Notes: a model not told the origin generated them from the sequence alone. DNA of 64,000 nt from Flavobacteriales bacterium (GCA_016700415.1 CP065018.1:2610001-2674000); one strand, 5' to 3'; shown: positions 35,429 to 45,171, counted from the first letter of the stretch. Numbers and translations are program-made.

Positions 35429-37312
35429 TGATCCCGTGTGCAATTGGCGCAGCACCACGGTGTAGCCCTTGATCCCCGCGAGGGTTTTCTCCGCCTGCTC
35501 GATCTTCAAGCGCACGTCCATCCGCACAAATTCCGCGGGCAGGGTGAACGATGCCGAGAAGGCGCCGGTCTGCATGTCCTTGCGCTGGATGTGTACCTCC
35601 CGGCCGGCATCGGTCACGGTGAGCACGAGTTGCCAATTGCCATCTTCCCCGCCGGGCATGGCGTCGCCCGAAGCAGTCAGTTCCAGTATCGGGATATTCG
35701 GCTGCTCCGGCGGTAGCGAGATCGGTGGACGCAGTTCGCGGTCGCCGTCCATCCGCACCGAACAAGACAGATGTCCGGATATTCCTTGGGCAGGTGGCCG
35801 TTGATGCCAACTTTCCGGGTCGCCAAGGTCCATTCGGAGTAGGGTGTCTGTTTCCCACCTGACGCTGGACGGTATCCGCTCGAACACCCACACGGAAAAA
35901 GGTTCGGCGGTCCCTTGCCAACCGGCGCCCTCCTCGAAAACGCGCAGCAGGGTGAGGGCGCTGTCGGACAGAATGTGCTGAAGGGGCAACGCGGTCTCGT
36001 TGGGGCCGAAGTGCGAATCCCAGACCACCAGGTCATTGGGCCTCAGATCGGCACCCGGACGCTGCCAAGGGAGCGATGTGATGTTCATGGCCTGGGTGCT
36101 GTCCCATGTGTCCAAGCCGGTGACCACGCCGAAATGGGGATGCAGATAGGCGATACGCGCATTGGGTTTCCGGACCTCCAGCACGTATTGCGCAGCCCGC
36201 TCTACTTGGTTCTGCTCGGGCACCATCACAGCCGGTATGGGCACGTGGGTCCGGGCCTCCATCCAGCCCAGCGGGAAGGCAAGCACCGCGAGCAGGGGCA
36301 AACCCAGCCAGACAATGCGCATTTGCATCAGGGATTCCGTCCCGTGGCGCACCACCTGCAGCACGAACAACACGCTGAGCGGCACGGTGGTGGCGAACAC
36401 GCGCAGCAGACCGGCGGAACCCGCATCACCTTTCCACCAAGCATAGCTGTGCGCACACCAGATCAACACCACCGGCAGTAGCGCAAGGGCGAACAGGTCA
36501 AGCAACTCCCGGCGTTTTTCGGGCATTTTCCACCAGAGTAACACTCCCCAGACCGTGGCAACCAGAAGAGCGAAGAGCAATGGATAGCCCAGGATCTGCG
36601 GGGCCTGTTCCAGAAAATGGGCCCAATCGCCGGAGCCGTAGGTGGTGTTGCCGATATAGGGATCTTCGCGCACCAACCAGAACAGGTCGTGATGGGCCAC
36701 TGCACCGAGCAGGCTGAAGACCACGATGCCCACGAACGCCCACGGGAGTGACCTCCCCTTGCCGCGCCACAGCGCCCAAGCCATTACCACGGGCAGTACC
36801 ACGATGTATTCCGGCCGGGCCACGGGCATCAGCGAGGCGATCAACAGGCCGGTGCGTACATGGCCTGCGAACAGGGCCATAACGGCGGCGACACAGAGCA
36901 GGCCGAACAGAGGCTCGGTCATGCCCGCATAGACCATGAACAGGTATTGGGGACTGATGGCCACCAGCACCGGGGCTAACCAGCGCAGCGGCCATGCGGA
37001 GCGCGGAATGGACGCCATGATGCAGGCCGAGGTGGCCAGGAAAACCACGCCGTTGAAGAGCGTGAGGCCCCACGTGCCCATCAACGCGAATGGCGCGCCT
37101 AGGATGACATAGAGCGGTTTGGCCCACACATCAAGGAAAAGCACGGGATGCTGCCATGCGTGCAGCACCTGAACGTAATGCAATGCCCCGTCACCGATCT
37201 CCGGTTGGGCCTGCAGCAAGGCACGCAGTCCGACCAAATAAAACATGCCGAGGAGAGCGGGAAGCAGCGCACCCCATTCCCGGAACATGGATCTGGCGGC
37301 AGCCCCGTCCAT
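35417..37312 (-). CDS. Multi-pass membrane protein, GT-C-like, with C-terminal soluble domain
   Basis: 631 residues from ATG 37312 (a GTG one codon upstream is possible). About ten helices in residues 15-340, beginning GALLPALLGMFYLVGLRALLQ, with the outer-loop pair EIGDGALHYVQVL. The C-terminal 290 residues are soluble. It starts 3 bp after the polyprenyl-phosphate GT2 stop, suggesting that it uses the lipid-linked sugar made by that enzyme (inference). Confidence 0.62.
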   Translation of the reverse strand: MDGAAARSMFREWGALLPALLGMFYLVGLRALLQAQPEIGDGALHYVQVLHAWQHPVLFLDVWAKPLYVILGAPFALMGTWGLTLFNGVVFLATSACIMASIPRSAWPLRWLAPVLVAISPQYLFMVYAGMTEPLFGLLCVAAVMALFAGHVRTGLLIASLMPVARPEYIVVLPVVMAWALWRGKGRSLPWAFVGIVVFSLLGAVAHHDLFWLVREDPYIGNTTYGSGDWAHFLEQAPQILGYPLLFALLVATVWGVLLWWKMPEKRRELLDLFALALLPVVLIWCAHSYAWWKGDAGSAGLLRVFATTVPLSVLFVLQVVRHGTESLMQMRIVWLGLPLLAVLAFPLGWMEARTHVPIPAVMVPEQNQVERAAQYVLEVRKPNARIAYLHPHFGVVTGLDTWDSTQAMNITSLPWQRPGADLRPNDLVVWDSHFGPNETALPLQHILSDSALTLLRVFEEGAGWQGTAEPFSVWVFERIPSSVRWETDTLLRMDLGDPESWHQRPPAQGISGHLSCSVRMDGDRELRPPISLPPEQPNIPILELTASGDAMPGGEDGNWQLVLTVTDAGREVHIQRKDMQTGAFSASFTLPAEFVRMDVRLKIEQAEKTLAGIKGYTVVLRQLHTGSSRQ

Positions 37313-37315
37313 CAC

Positions 37316-38026
37316 TCAAAGCCCATATTTCATGATGCACCAGATGGCGCGGAATCCATCCTTCCAACCGATCTTCTTGCCTTCGGCGTAGGTGCGGCCA
37401 TAGTAGCTGATGCCTACCTCATAGATGCGCACGCCCTTTACCCGGGCCAACTTCGCTGTCACTTCCGGCTCGAAGCCGAATCGCTTTTCCTTCAGCACAA
37501 GGCCCTTGGCAATGTCGCTGCGGATCAGTTTGTAGCAGGTCTCCATGTCCGTGAGGTTCAAATTGTTGAACACGTTGGACATTTGCGTAAGGAATTTGTT
37601 GCCGATACTGTGCCAGAAGAAAAGGATGCGGTGCGGATGGTGGCCCATGAAGCGCGAGCCGAAGACCACGTCGGCAAAGCCTTCAACCACGGGCCGCAGC
37701 AGGTCGTTGTATTCGCGCGGGTCGTATTCCAGGTCGGCGTCCTGAACGATGAGATGGTCCCCCGTGGCCTCCCGGATGCCGCGGTGGATGGCGGCACCTT
37801 TCCCCATGTTCCCGGGTTGCTCGAAAAAGCGGATGCCAAGGTCGGGATGCTCGTCCATGTAGCGCCTCACGGCCCCCGCTGTGCCATCTGTGCTGCCATC
37901 ATTCACGATCACCACGTCCTTGCTGATGTTCGCGATCAACTGGACCTCCCTTACCTTGTCCAGTATCAAATGGATCGTGCGTTCCTCGTTGTATGCGGGG
38001 ATGACGATGGAAAGCTTCGATACCAT
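37316..38026 (-). CDS. Polyprenyl-phosphate glycosyltransferase, dolichol-phosphate mannose synthase-like (GT2)
   Basis: 236 residues from ATG 38026. GT2 features: SIVIPAYNEERTIHLILDKV, VIVNDGSTDGTAGAVRRY, NMGKGAAIHRGIREATGDHLIVQDADLEYDPREY (DXD as DADLEYD), then GSRFMGHH and the conserved FGFEPEVTAKLAR. No C-terminal membrane helices, so a peripheral DPM1-type enzyme that loads a sugar on polyprenyl phosphate for GT-C transferases. GATCTTCG (38031-38038) lies 4 nt before the ATG. Confidence 0.9.
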   Translation of the reverse strand: MVSKLSIVIPAYNEERTIHLILDKVREVQLIANISKDVVIVNDGSTDGTAGAVRRYMDEHPDLGIRFFEQPGNMGKGAAIHRGIREATGDHLIVQDADLEYDPREYNDLLRPVVEGFADVVFGSRFMGHHPHRILFFWHSIGNKFLTQMSNVFNNLNLTDMETCYKLIRSDIAKGLVLKEKRFGFEPEVTAKLARVKGVRIYEVGISYYGRTYAEGKKIGWKDGFRAIWCIMKYGL

Positions 38027-38239
38027 GTGGCGAAGATCGCACAATAAGCAAGAATCCGTATGGGGTTCCAAGCGCAAAGGGAGATCCGTAATGACCGGTA
38101 ACCTTGGTCAGGGCTGCCGCCCATAGAACGCGTTCACGATGGTCCAAGCATACTGGTCCCAGTTCCAAGGGATTCTGGAGGGCATTGGAAACGAAATTGG
38201 CCGGGATCTGGAATAGCAGTTGAACGCACTGTTTGGTGT
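38027..38239. other. Gap within the glycosyltransferase cluster
   Basis: 213 bp. It carries GATCTTCG (38031-38038, minus), a -7-like box 4 nt before the GT2 ATG. A short open stretch on the minus strand (about 38125-38220) ending WNWDQYAWTIVNAFYGRQP reads like a protein C-terminus, but it has no matching gene body; it may be a remnant or chance. Confidence 0.3.
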
Positions 38240-39859
38240 TCAGGGCTTGCTCATGGGGTGCAACCGATAAATGCTCACCCCGTCCACCACCCCGATCTGG
38301 TCGTGCAGGTAGGGGCCGGTTTGTGGGTCCCAGGTCCATTTGGGGTCTACGCAAAGGAAGTACTTAGCACCGTTCGCGATCAACATGTCCATCCAGCCGG
38401 GTTCGTTCAGGTGGTTGCCATAGTTGTTCCACCCACGGTTGCCCATGAACAGGAAGGAGGCGTTGATCGTCGGGTCGTCCGCGAAGATCACCCGGTCGTC
38501 CGGCTGGATCCCCAAGGCGCGCAAATCCGGCCGGATATGCACGACCGGTTCCAAGCTCCAGTAGTTCAGCCCGTTCCAATGGGCAAGCTCCGCTTCGTGG
38601 TAAATGGGCCACAGGTCTTGGGCCGTCATGGTGCCTGAGGTGTCGTAGCGCATCCGCATGTTCTGCGCCGTGTAGGCCACATTGAACGCCAGGAGGGCGA
38701 CCATGGCCCAGCGGCTCCAGCGGGCCTGCAAGAGCTCGGGATAATGCTGCTTGAGCATCCACAGGAAGCTGACCAAGAGCACCGCCAACGTGATCATTGG
38801 ATTGATGAAGTAGTAGTCATGATTGTTCAGGGCTTGGAACCAGAACAGGATGTAGAGCACGGATCCCAAGAGCAGGAAGAAATTGAGCAGGATCAGCTGC
38901 CATGGGAGCTTCCGGACGTTGGCGACCAGGGCCGTGAAGGCGACGCCGATCAATACCCAGACCGAGGTGTCGAACACTTGGAAGACCAGGATCCGGCGAC
39001 CGACATCCCACGCTACCTGCCTTGTAGCGGGGTCCATTCCCCAGATCGGCCAGAGGTCGTTGAAGGTGTAATGCCCCCCGTGCTGGCCGTTGTACCAGGC
39101 GGCATAGGCGTACCATGCGTACACGGCCACCAGGCCCATCACCAATGTCGCCCATTCACGGCGGTCACCCTTGAACAGGGACCATGAATTGGGGACGCGC
39201 TTTCTGAAAACCGTGTGGAAGAAGAGGACCCCGGCCAAGGCGACCAGGCTCATGCCCGCGGACACCTTGAGGAGCATGGCGAGCGTGAAGAAGAACACCG
39301 CCCATCCCCAATGCCTGCTCCGGCCTTCGGTGGTGTAGCGCACAGTGAACCACCAGCCGATCAACGCGAATTCGAAGGCGGGGACATCCGGCAGGAAGCC
39401 GATCCCGAAATAGACGATCGTAGGCGAGGCATAAAAAATGAGCGCGATACAGACGGCCCAAAATCCGCTCGCAAGGATCCGGCGCACGGAGGCGAAGAGC
39501 GCCAAGCTGCCTATGAAGTGGAGCGAAAACCCGATCAAGCGGTAGATGAACAGGTCCGGCCCGGTGATCCGCCAGATCATGCCCACGATGTAGTAGAGGA
39601 TGGGGAATTCCCCGGCGGTCTTGCCGGAGGTATAGTCGTCAGAGAACAAGTTGTGGATCGTGGGCTGGAAGAAGTTCCACGTGGTGTCGTAGTAGTTCCA
39701 CGCCAGCGAGATGCAATCGGACTGGCGCCACACGTGGTGGGGCTGTGGAAGCAGATGGAGGACGCGACCGGCCTCGTAGGCGCAGGACATCCCGATGAAC
39801 AGGGCGACGAGCCACCACACGGCATCCATGCGCTGGAGGAAGGTGCGGACCTTGCCCAT
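38240..39859 (-). CDS. Glycosyltransferase family 39-like (PMT_2) membrane protein
   Basis: 539 residues from ATG 39859, 10 bp after the scoB stop; an upstream ATG at 39901 would overlap scoB. About eleven helices. The N-terminus (PQPHHVWRQSDCISLAWNYY, then GEFPILYYIVGMIWRITGPDLFIYRLIGFSL) matches the PMT_2/ArnT-like first loop and helices. C-terminal soluble stretch ends GVSIYRLHPMSKP. It likely transfers sugar from a polyprenyl carrier in the periplasm. Confidence 0.75.
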   Translation of the reverse strand: MGKVRTFLQRMDAVWWLVALFIGMSCAYEAGRVLHLLPQPHHVWRQSDCISLAWNYYDTTWNFFQPTIHNLFSDDYTSGKTAGEFPILYYIVGMIWRITGPDLFIYRLIGFSLHFIGSLALFASVRRILASGFWAVCIALIFYASPTIVYFGIGFLPDVPAFEFALIGWWFTVRYTTEGRSRHWGWAVFFFTLAMLLKVSAGMSLVALAGVLFFHTVFRKRVPNSWSLFKGDRREWATLVMGLVAVYAWYAYAAWYNGQHGGHYTFNDLWPIWGMDPATRQVAWDVGRRILVFQVFDTSVWVLIGVAFTALVANVRKLPWQLILLNFFLLLGSVLYILFWFQALNNHDYYFINPMITLAVLLVSFLWMLKQHYPELLQARWSRWAMVALLAFNVAYTAQNMRMRYDTSGTMTAQDLWPIYHEAELAHWNGLNYWSLEPVVHIRPDLRALGIQPDDRVIFADDPTINASFLFMGNRGWNNYGNHLNEPGWMDMLIANGAKYFLCVDPKWTWDPQTGPYLHDQIGVVDGVSIYRLHPMSKP

Positions 39860-39869
39860 GGCCGACCGA

Positions 39870-40526
39870 TCAGATCGCCATTTCCGGCACCTCGCCCTCA
39901 ACCACCAGCCGTCCTTCGGTCTTGGACTGGATCTCCTCCACGCTCACGCCCGGCGCTCGCTCGGTGAGCTTGAAGCCGTCCTTGGTCACCTCGAACATGC
40001 CGAGGTCGGTGATGATGCGCTTCACGCAGCCTACGCCGGTGAGCGGCAGGGAGCACTTCTTCAGCAGCTTGCTATCGCCGTGCTTGTTGGTATGCATCAT
40101 GCAGACGATGATGTTCTGCGCGCTGGCCACCAGGTCCATGGCGCCGCCCATGCCCTTCACCATCTTGCCGGGGATCTTCCAACTGGCGATGTCGCCGTTG
40201 TCCGACACCTCCATGGCGCCGAGCACGGTGAGGTTCACCTTTTGGGCGCGGATCATCGCAAAGCTCATGGCGCTGTCGAAGATGGCCGAGCCGGGCAACA
40301 GCGTCACGGTCTGCTTCCCCGCATTGATCAGGTCGGCGTCCTCTTCGCCTTCAAAGGGGAAGGGGCCCATGCCGAGGAGTCCGTTCTCGCTCTGCAGCGT
40401 CACGTTGATGCCCGGCGGGATGTGGTTGGCCACCAGCGTGGGGATGCCGATGCCGAGGTTCACGTAGTATCCGTCCTGTAGTTCGCGGGCGATGCGCTTC
40501 GCGATCTGGTTCTTGTCCAAGGCCAT
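39870..40526 (-). CDS. scoB: 3-oxoacid CoA-transferase subunit B
   Basis: 218 residues. NLGIGIPTLVANHIP, then SENGLLGMGPFP with the catalytic Glu that forms the acyl-CoA thioester intermediate, then GAMEVSDNGDIASWKIPGKMVKGMGGAMDLV. It moves CoA between succinyl-CoA and acetoacetate, with subunit A. Unusually, scoA lies about 3.6 kb upstream, with two large membrane protein genes between them on the same strand. Confidence 0.95.
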   Translation of the reverse strand: MALDKNQIAKRIARELQDGYYVNLGIGIPTLVANHIPPGINVTLQSENGLLGMGPFPFEGEEDADLINAGKQTVTLLPGSAIFDSAMSFAMIRAQKVNLTVLGAMEVSDNGDIASWKIPGKMVKGMGGAMDLVASAQNIIVCMMHTNKHGDSKLLKKCSLPLTGVGCVKRIITDLGMFEVTKDGFKLTERAPGVSVEEIQSKTEGRLVVEGEVPEMAI

Positions 40527-40577
40527 TTGTCAATGCGTTTATCGAGCGCTAAGATGGGCATCCCACGCGGGTTTTCC

Positions 40578-42380
40578 CTATCGGTCGCCCTCCGGAAGGA
40601 TCTCATGGACCTTGATGCGGGCGTTCAGGTTGATCGGGACCTTATCGGGATTGTACAGATACACTGCGGCCTGTCCGGTGTTCGGCGGCAGGCGGGGTAC
40701 GCGGATGCCGAGGTGCGGTCCGCCGCCATCGGTCACGCAGTATCGGTCAACAGGAATACCGTTGTAGACGAGGTGCTGCTGGAGCGTATCGGAAACATCG
40801 GACACCAAGGTCACGCGGCTGTTCCTCACAAGGCCGGTGAATTGCGCATCTATTTCCACCCACGCCGCACGCCCACGCCAACTGTCCGGGTGGGCGCGCC
40901 ACAGTTCAATGAATTCGTCCGGACCGCCGTTGCGTTCCACCATCGTGTCCAGCACATGCCGCATGCGCAACGGTGCGATGCGCTCCATGAGGCTGTTCTC
41001 TCCGGTGCTCGTGACGGCGATCGTACGGAACCCCGGTGGCGGGGTGGAACGGGCGGTATCGATGATGAGCAGGTCGCATTCGGCTTGCGGGAAGCCTAAC
41101 GGATCCAGCGCGATGCTGTAAGACCCGCGCGCCGCGGCACCTAGGCTCCATGCTTCGCGGATGAGATCTTCACCACCAAGGACCAAGGGTCGGCCCAGTT
41201 CCCGTTGTCGGGCCTCCACCAACGCATGGAAGCGTTCCGGAATGGAATTGTCGCCCCAGATCAGCGTGCTGTCCAAGTCGGCTGTTGTGATCGACCGCAA
41301 CGGCAGGAACAGCAAGGGCAGCGCGGCGAAGGCAAGGAGCGGCCGCATTCCCGCCAAGCGGTCCACGGCGCAAGCGACCAGCACGATGGACAAGGGCAGC
41401 AGGTGCAGCGCGCCCCGGTCGATCGGGAACAGCGCATGGGTGGTGAGGAAGAGGAACTCGCGACCCAGCACGTCCGCGATCAGCAGGAAGGCGGCCGTTC
41501 GGGCCAGTTCCTCACGCACGGAACGTTGCCCCGGTGAAGGCCACAACGCAAAGACCGCTGCCGCCGCCACGGCCAAGCAGATCACAAGGCGCCAAGCCCC
41601 GCCTGCCGTGCCGATCACGAAGATGGAGAGCGAGCGCACCGTGCCTTCGAAGAAGCCCGCGTCAGTACCGGAGTAGAGCAGGTCCCGGGACTTGAGCCCC
41701 CAGAGAAAGGCGGCGGCCAGCAGCAGGGGCAGCACGCCCAGCAACATGCACCAGCCCAAGCGCCCGGCACGTGCGGTAACGTTCCGGCCGCGGATCACTT
41801 TGTATGTCAAGGCCACCAGCACGGCGGCCCAAACGATGATCAGGGAAAGCATGGCCGATCCCGCAAGGGCCATGGCGGCCAGCGCGAGCAGGAGGTCCGG
41901 GCGGCGCTCCTCGCGGATGAAACGCGCGGCGTGGAAAAGGGCGACGGCGAGCAGGCCCATGGCCAAGCCGTAGCCTCGGAAGAGCGAAAAGAAGTCGAGG
42001 AGCAGAGGGCAGGCGAGGAACGCGGTCCAGAAGCACCAGCGCACCAAGCGGATCTTCAGCCAAGCACCCATGCGCCATGCGTACCAAGCGTATGCGATGA
42101 AGGCCAGCACGCTCCAGATGCGCAACGCAAGCGGCGCAGTGCCACCGATGCGCCAGCTCACTTGGGCCAGTACCGAGAGCAGCGGATGGTTGGCCGCGTC
42201 CCAGGTGGCACGGAAGGGCAGAAAACCGCCCGAGAGCACGTACATGTAGAATGCCCGTGCCTCATCGTTCACAAAGGGCACGGTCCATGCCCGCACCACC
42301 ACGTATGCAACGGCCAGCAAGGCCAGCAACGCAAACGCCGCACGCTCCTTGCCGGTGATCGGCGCTCCCTCACGCTCCAT
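40578..42380 (-). CDS. Multi-pass membrane protein, GT-C-like (paralogue 2)
   Basis: 600 residues from ATG 42380, which overlaps the previous gene by 11 bp; longer in-frame starts are unlikely. Same plan as paralogue 1: AAFALLALLAVAYVVVRAWTVPFVNDEARAFYMYVLSGGFLPFRATWDAANHPLLS, about ten helices, then a soluble C-terminal domain (about 400-600). The loop motif NDEARAF corresponds to HDEAMTF in paralogue 1, the acidic position of GT-C enzymes. Function unknown. Confidence 0.65.
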   Translation of the reverse strand: MEREGAPITGKERAAFALLALLAVAYVVVRAWTVPFVNDEARAFYMYVLSGGFLPFRATWDAANHPLLSVLAQVSWRIGGTAPLALRIWSVLAFIAYAWYAWRMGAWLKIRLVRWCFWTAFLACPLLLDFFSLFRGYGLAMGLLAVALFHAARFIREERRPDLLLALAAMALAGSAMLSLIIVWAAVLVALTYKVIRGRNVTARAGRLGWCMLLGVLPLLLAAAFLWGLKSRDLLYSGTDAGFFEGTVRSLSIFVIGTAGGAWRLVICLAVAAAAVFALWPSPGQRSVREELARTAAFLLIADVLGREFLFLTTHALFPIDRGALHLLPLSIVLVACAVDRLAGMRPLLAFAALPLLFLPLRSITTADLDSTLIWGDNSIPERFHALVEARQRELGRPLVLGGEDLIREAWSLGAAARGSYSIALDPLGFPQAECDLLIIDTARSTPPPGFRTIAVTSTGENSLMERIAPLRMRHVLDTMVERNGGPDEFIELWRAHPDSWRGRAAWVEIDAQFTGLVRNSRVTLVSDVSDTLQQHLVYNGIPVDRYCVTDGGGPHLGIRVPRLPPNTGQAAVYLYNPDKVPINLNARIKVHEILPEGDR

Positions 42381-44154
42381 CCCGGACAAGGTAAATGCGC
42401 ATGCGGCCCGAACAAGCATACCACTGCAGAGACGGGTTCCAGAGATAGACCACGACGCGTTCGGCATCCATGGGAACGTGCGGGATATGGCGCACGGTGC
42501 GGATGCTATCACTGCGTGGCGGGTCGCGCATGAACTGGAAGAGCACATGGTCCGTGTGTTGCACCGTGCCCCCGGCATTGGTCTCCAACACGAAGTCGCC
42601 GGTCATGGGTTCGCGGTCCGGCCGCAGCGCCATCTCCAGTTCCACCAAGAAGGTGCCGCCACGCACAGTTCCGATGGCCGGATGCCAGAGCTCCTTGTAC
42701 TCCGCGTCCGAGCGCTCGCCGGTGAAGGTGGTGTCCAACAGGAGCGTAGTGTTCACCGGTGTCTCGCGGGCGTACAACGCGATATGGCCGCCGGGAGCCA
42801 ACTCCACGGCTCGGTAGTCCGACGGTACCGAGTCGCGGTGCGGGTCGATCAGGAGCAGGGCTTCACCCCCGTTCGGGAATGCGCTCACGTCCACCGCGTT
42901 CAGCGCCAGTCCGCGTTGCCGGAGACCGAAGCCCCAGCAGGCGGGCATCTGGTGGTAGGCGCCGATGGTGAGCAGGCGCGGGGAGACTTGCTGTTCGCGT
43001 TCCGCCGCGCGGAAGATGGAGGAGGGGATGGCTTGCTCGGGCCAGAAGCTTGTGGTGCGCAGGTTGGCGGTGGAAAGTGTGCGGAGGGGCAAGAGCAACA
43101 GCCCCAGCGCGAGCCACTTCAGCCTTGGTGCGGTCTTCGCCAGCCGGTCCAACGCGAAAGCGAAAAGCAGCACGAAGAGCAGCACCCATTGCAAGGCCGT
43201 GCGGTCCTCGGGGAAGAGCGTTCCGTTCCACGCGAAGAGCAGTTCGCGCCCCAGCACATCGGCCCAGACCAAGCCCGCGGTGCCGATCAACGCCCACGCG
43301 CCGAAGCTGCGATCGCGCTCGCGGAACGCCCGCCACGCCACCACAATTCCGGCCACCGTGATCAGCACCACCACCGCCACCGCCAGCATGTTCGATCCGC
43401 CGAACATCGCCTTCAGCAGGGAGGGCACCGTACCGCGGAACATGCCGGTATCGGTACCGTAGTAGAGCGCCCCGCGCAGTCCAAGCTGGTAGGCATACGC
43501 GGCGGCAAAAGTGAACGGGAAAGCGCCGAGCAACAGCCAGCCCGCGAGCATCCCGCGCTGCACCGGCTTTCGCAACGCAACGAACAGTGTGACGGCGAGC
43601 ACGGCGGCCCAGAGCGTCAACAGGCTCAACGAGCTGAACGCCGCGCAGGCCGAGGCCAACAGCACAAGCAGAAGCCGCTTGGTGCTGCGCTTTTCAAGCA
43701 AGGAGCAGCCTTCGTACAGCGCCATCGACCAGAAGGCCATGGCCAGGCCATAGCCGCGGAAGAGCGAGAAGAGATCCAGTAGGAAGGGCATGCCTAACAG
43801 TGCGGCCCACAGGCCCCAACGGACCATCGGCCCGTGCAGCCGCGTGCCCCATTTCCAAGCGTATGCCGTGTAGAGAATGAACGCCAGCACGCTCGGCAGG
43901 CGCAAGGCCCAAGCGGAGAAGCCGAAAGCCGACCAGCCCAGCCAAGCCAAAGCGGTGCAGAGCAAGTGGTTACCCGCGTCCCAGTGCGCGCGGAAGGGCA
44001 GGAAGTTGCCCGTTTCCACGTAGACGAAAAAGGTCATCGCTTCGTCGTGGATCACCGGCACCAGCACGGCGCGGGCGGCCACGTACACGAAGACAAGTGC
44101 GGCCAATGCCGCGAACGCAATGCGCTCTACACGGGTGGTCGCGCCCGCTTGCAT
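42370..44154 (-). CDS. Multi-pass membrane protein, GT-C-like (paralogue 1)
   Basis: 594 residues, starting 6 bp after the scoA stop. Helices begin IAFAALAALVFVYVAARAVLVPVIHDEAMTFFVYVETGNFLPFRAHWDAGNHLLC; about ten helices, then a soluble domain with HTDHVLFQFMRDPPRSD. Shared words with the next gene (GNFLPFRAHWDAGNH / GGFLPFRATWDAANH) show a tandem duplication. Sits inside the split CoA-transferase pair. Confidence 0.65.
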   Translation of the reverse strand: MQAGATTRVERIAFAALAALVFVYVAARAVLVPVIHDEAMTFFVYVETGNFLPFRAHWDAGNHLLCTALAWLGWSAFGFSAWALRLPSVLAFILYTAYAWKWGTRLHGPMVRWGLWAALLGMPFLLDLFSLFRGYGLAMAFWSMALYEGCSLLEKRSTKRLLLVLLASACAAFSSLSLLTLWAAVLAVTLFVALRKPVQRGMLAGWLLLGAFPFTFAAAYAYQLGLRGALYYGTDTGMFRGTVPSLLKAMFGGSNMLAVAVVVLITVAGIVVAWRAFRERDRSFGAWALIGTAGLVWADVLGRELLFAWNGTLFPEDRTALQWVLLFVLLFAFALDRLAKTAPRLKWLALGLLLLPLRTLSTANLRTTSFWPEQAIPSSIFRAAEREQQVSPRLLTIGAYHQMPACWGFGLRQRGLALNAVDVSAFPNGGEALLLIDPHRDSVPSDYRAVELAPGGHIALYARETPVNTTLLLDTTFTGERSDAEYKELWHPAIGTVRGGTFLVELEMALRPDREPMTGDFVLETNAGGTVQHTDHVLFQFMRDPPRSDSIRTVRHIPHVPMDAERVVVYLWNPSLQWYACSGRMRIYLVRDGA

Positions 44155-44160
44155 AGGAGC

Positions 44161-44865
44161 CTATGCCCGCTTGCGTACCGTCAGTTGCTCGATGCGCTTC
44201 TCGTAGTCCTTCCCTTGGAAGATGCGGTGGACGAAAATGCCCGGCGTATGCACGTGGTCCGGCTCGATCTCGCCCGGCTCCACCAAGTGCTCCACCTCCG
44301 CGATGGTGATGGTGCCCGCCATGGCCATCATGGGGTTGAAGTTGCGCGCGGTGTTGCGGTAGACGAGGTTACCCTCGGTGTCGCCCTTCCAGGCTTTCAC
44401 GAGGCTGTAGTCGGCGCGGAGCCAGCGCTCCATCACGTACATCTTGCCGTCGAACTCGCGGGTCTCTTTGCCCTCGGCCACCTCGGTGCCGTAGCCGGCC
44501 GGGGTGAAGAACGCCGGGATGCCGGCACCGCCCGCGCGGCAGCGTTCAGCCAGCGTGCCTTGTGGAATGAGGTCCACCTCCAGCTCGCCGCTCAGCATCT
44601 GGCGTTCGAACTCCGCGTTCTCGCCCACGTAGCTGGCGATCATCTTTTTGATCTGCTTCGTCTTCAGCAAAAGCCCGAGGCCGAAGTCGTCCACCCCGGC
44701 GTTGTTGCTGATGCAGGTCAGGTTCTTCACGCCGCTGCTCGCCAAGGCCGCGATCAGGTTCTCCGGGATGCCGCAGAGGCCGAAGCCGCCCGCCATCAAG
44801 GTCATGCCGTCTTTGAGCCCCTCCAGGGCCGCATCCGCATCGGTAACTCGCTTGTCCATGTTCAT
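44161..44865 (-). CDS. scoA: 3-oxoacid CoA-transferase subunit A
   Basis: 234 residues from ATG 44865 (44859 also possible). LEGLKDGMTLMAGGFGLCGIPENLIAAL, SNNAGVDDFGLGLLL, LIPQGTLAERCRAGGAGIPAFFTPAGYGTEVAEGKE and TARNFNPMMAMAGTITIAEVEHLV are the standard subunit A signatures. Works with scoB (39870-40526). TATCTTCG (minus, 44895-44902) is a good -7 box giving a leader of about 25-30 nt. Confidence 0.95.
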   Translation of the reverse strand: MNMDKRVTDADAALEGLKDGMTLMAGGFGLCGIPENLIAALASSGVKNLTCISNNAGVDDFGLGLLLKTKQIKKMIASYVGENAEFERQMLSGELEVDLIPQGTLAERCRAGGAGIPAFFTPAGYGTEVAEGKETREFDGKMYVMERWLRADYSLVKAWKGDTEGNLVYRNTARNFNPMMAMAGTITIAEVEHLVEPGEIEPDHVHTPGIFVHRIFQGKDYEKRIEQLTVRKRA

Positions 44866-45171
44866 TCGCCGTAGTTTCAATGAAGGCGATGTGGCGAAGA
44901 TAATGGGCTCACCACAGGTCTAGTAAGGTTTAACCGCGGAGGGCGCGGAGAACGCGGAGAGAAGCCCTCACCCCCGGCCCCTCTCCCGAGGAGAGGGGTG
45001 ACTCACTTTGCTCGTCTGAAGAAACTTGCTTGTTCGGTGCTTTCTAACCCCACGGGTTGAACGGCACATCACCTCCGGCGCATCATCTGCGTCCATCTGT
45101 GTTCATCTGTGGTTAAAGCCGGAGAGAGACCTCCGGCACCCGCATGTCTCAGCGCCTTGGCGCCTCTGCGG
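44866..45171. repeat. CCGCGGAGG/CTCTGCGG-type repeats
   Basis: 306 bp without a gene, apart from the scoA -7 box at 44895-44902. Several purine-rich or pyrimidine-rich words occur: TTTAACCGCGGAGGGCGC (about 44929), TCATCTGTGGTTAAAG (about 45102), GGCGCCTCTGCGGTTATT (about 45158). They have the same opposed arrangement as at 25826-25980. Non-coding dispersed repeat. Confidence 0.5.
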
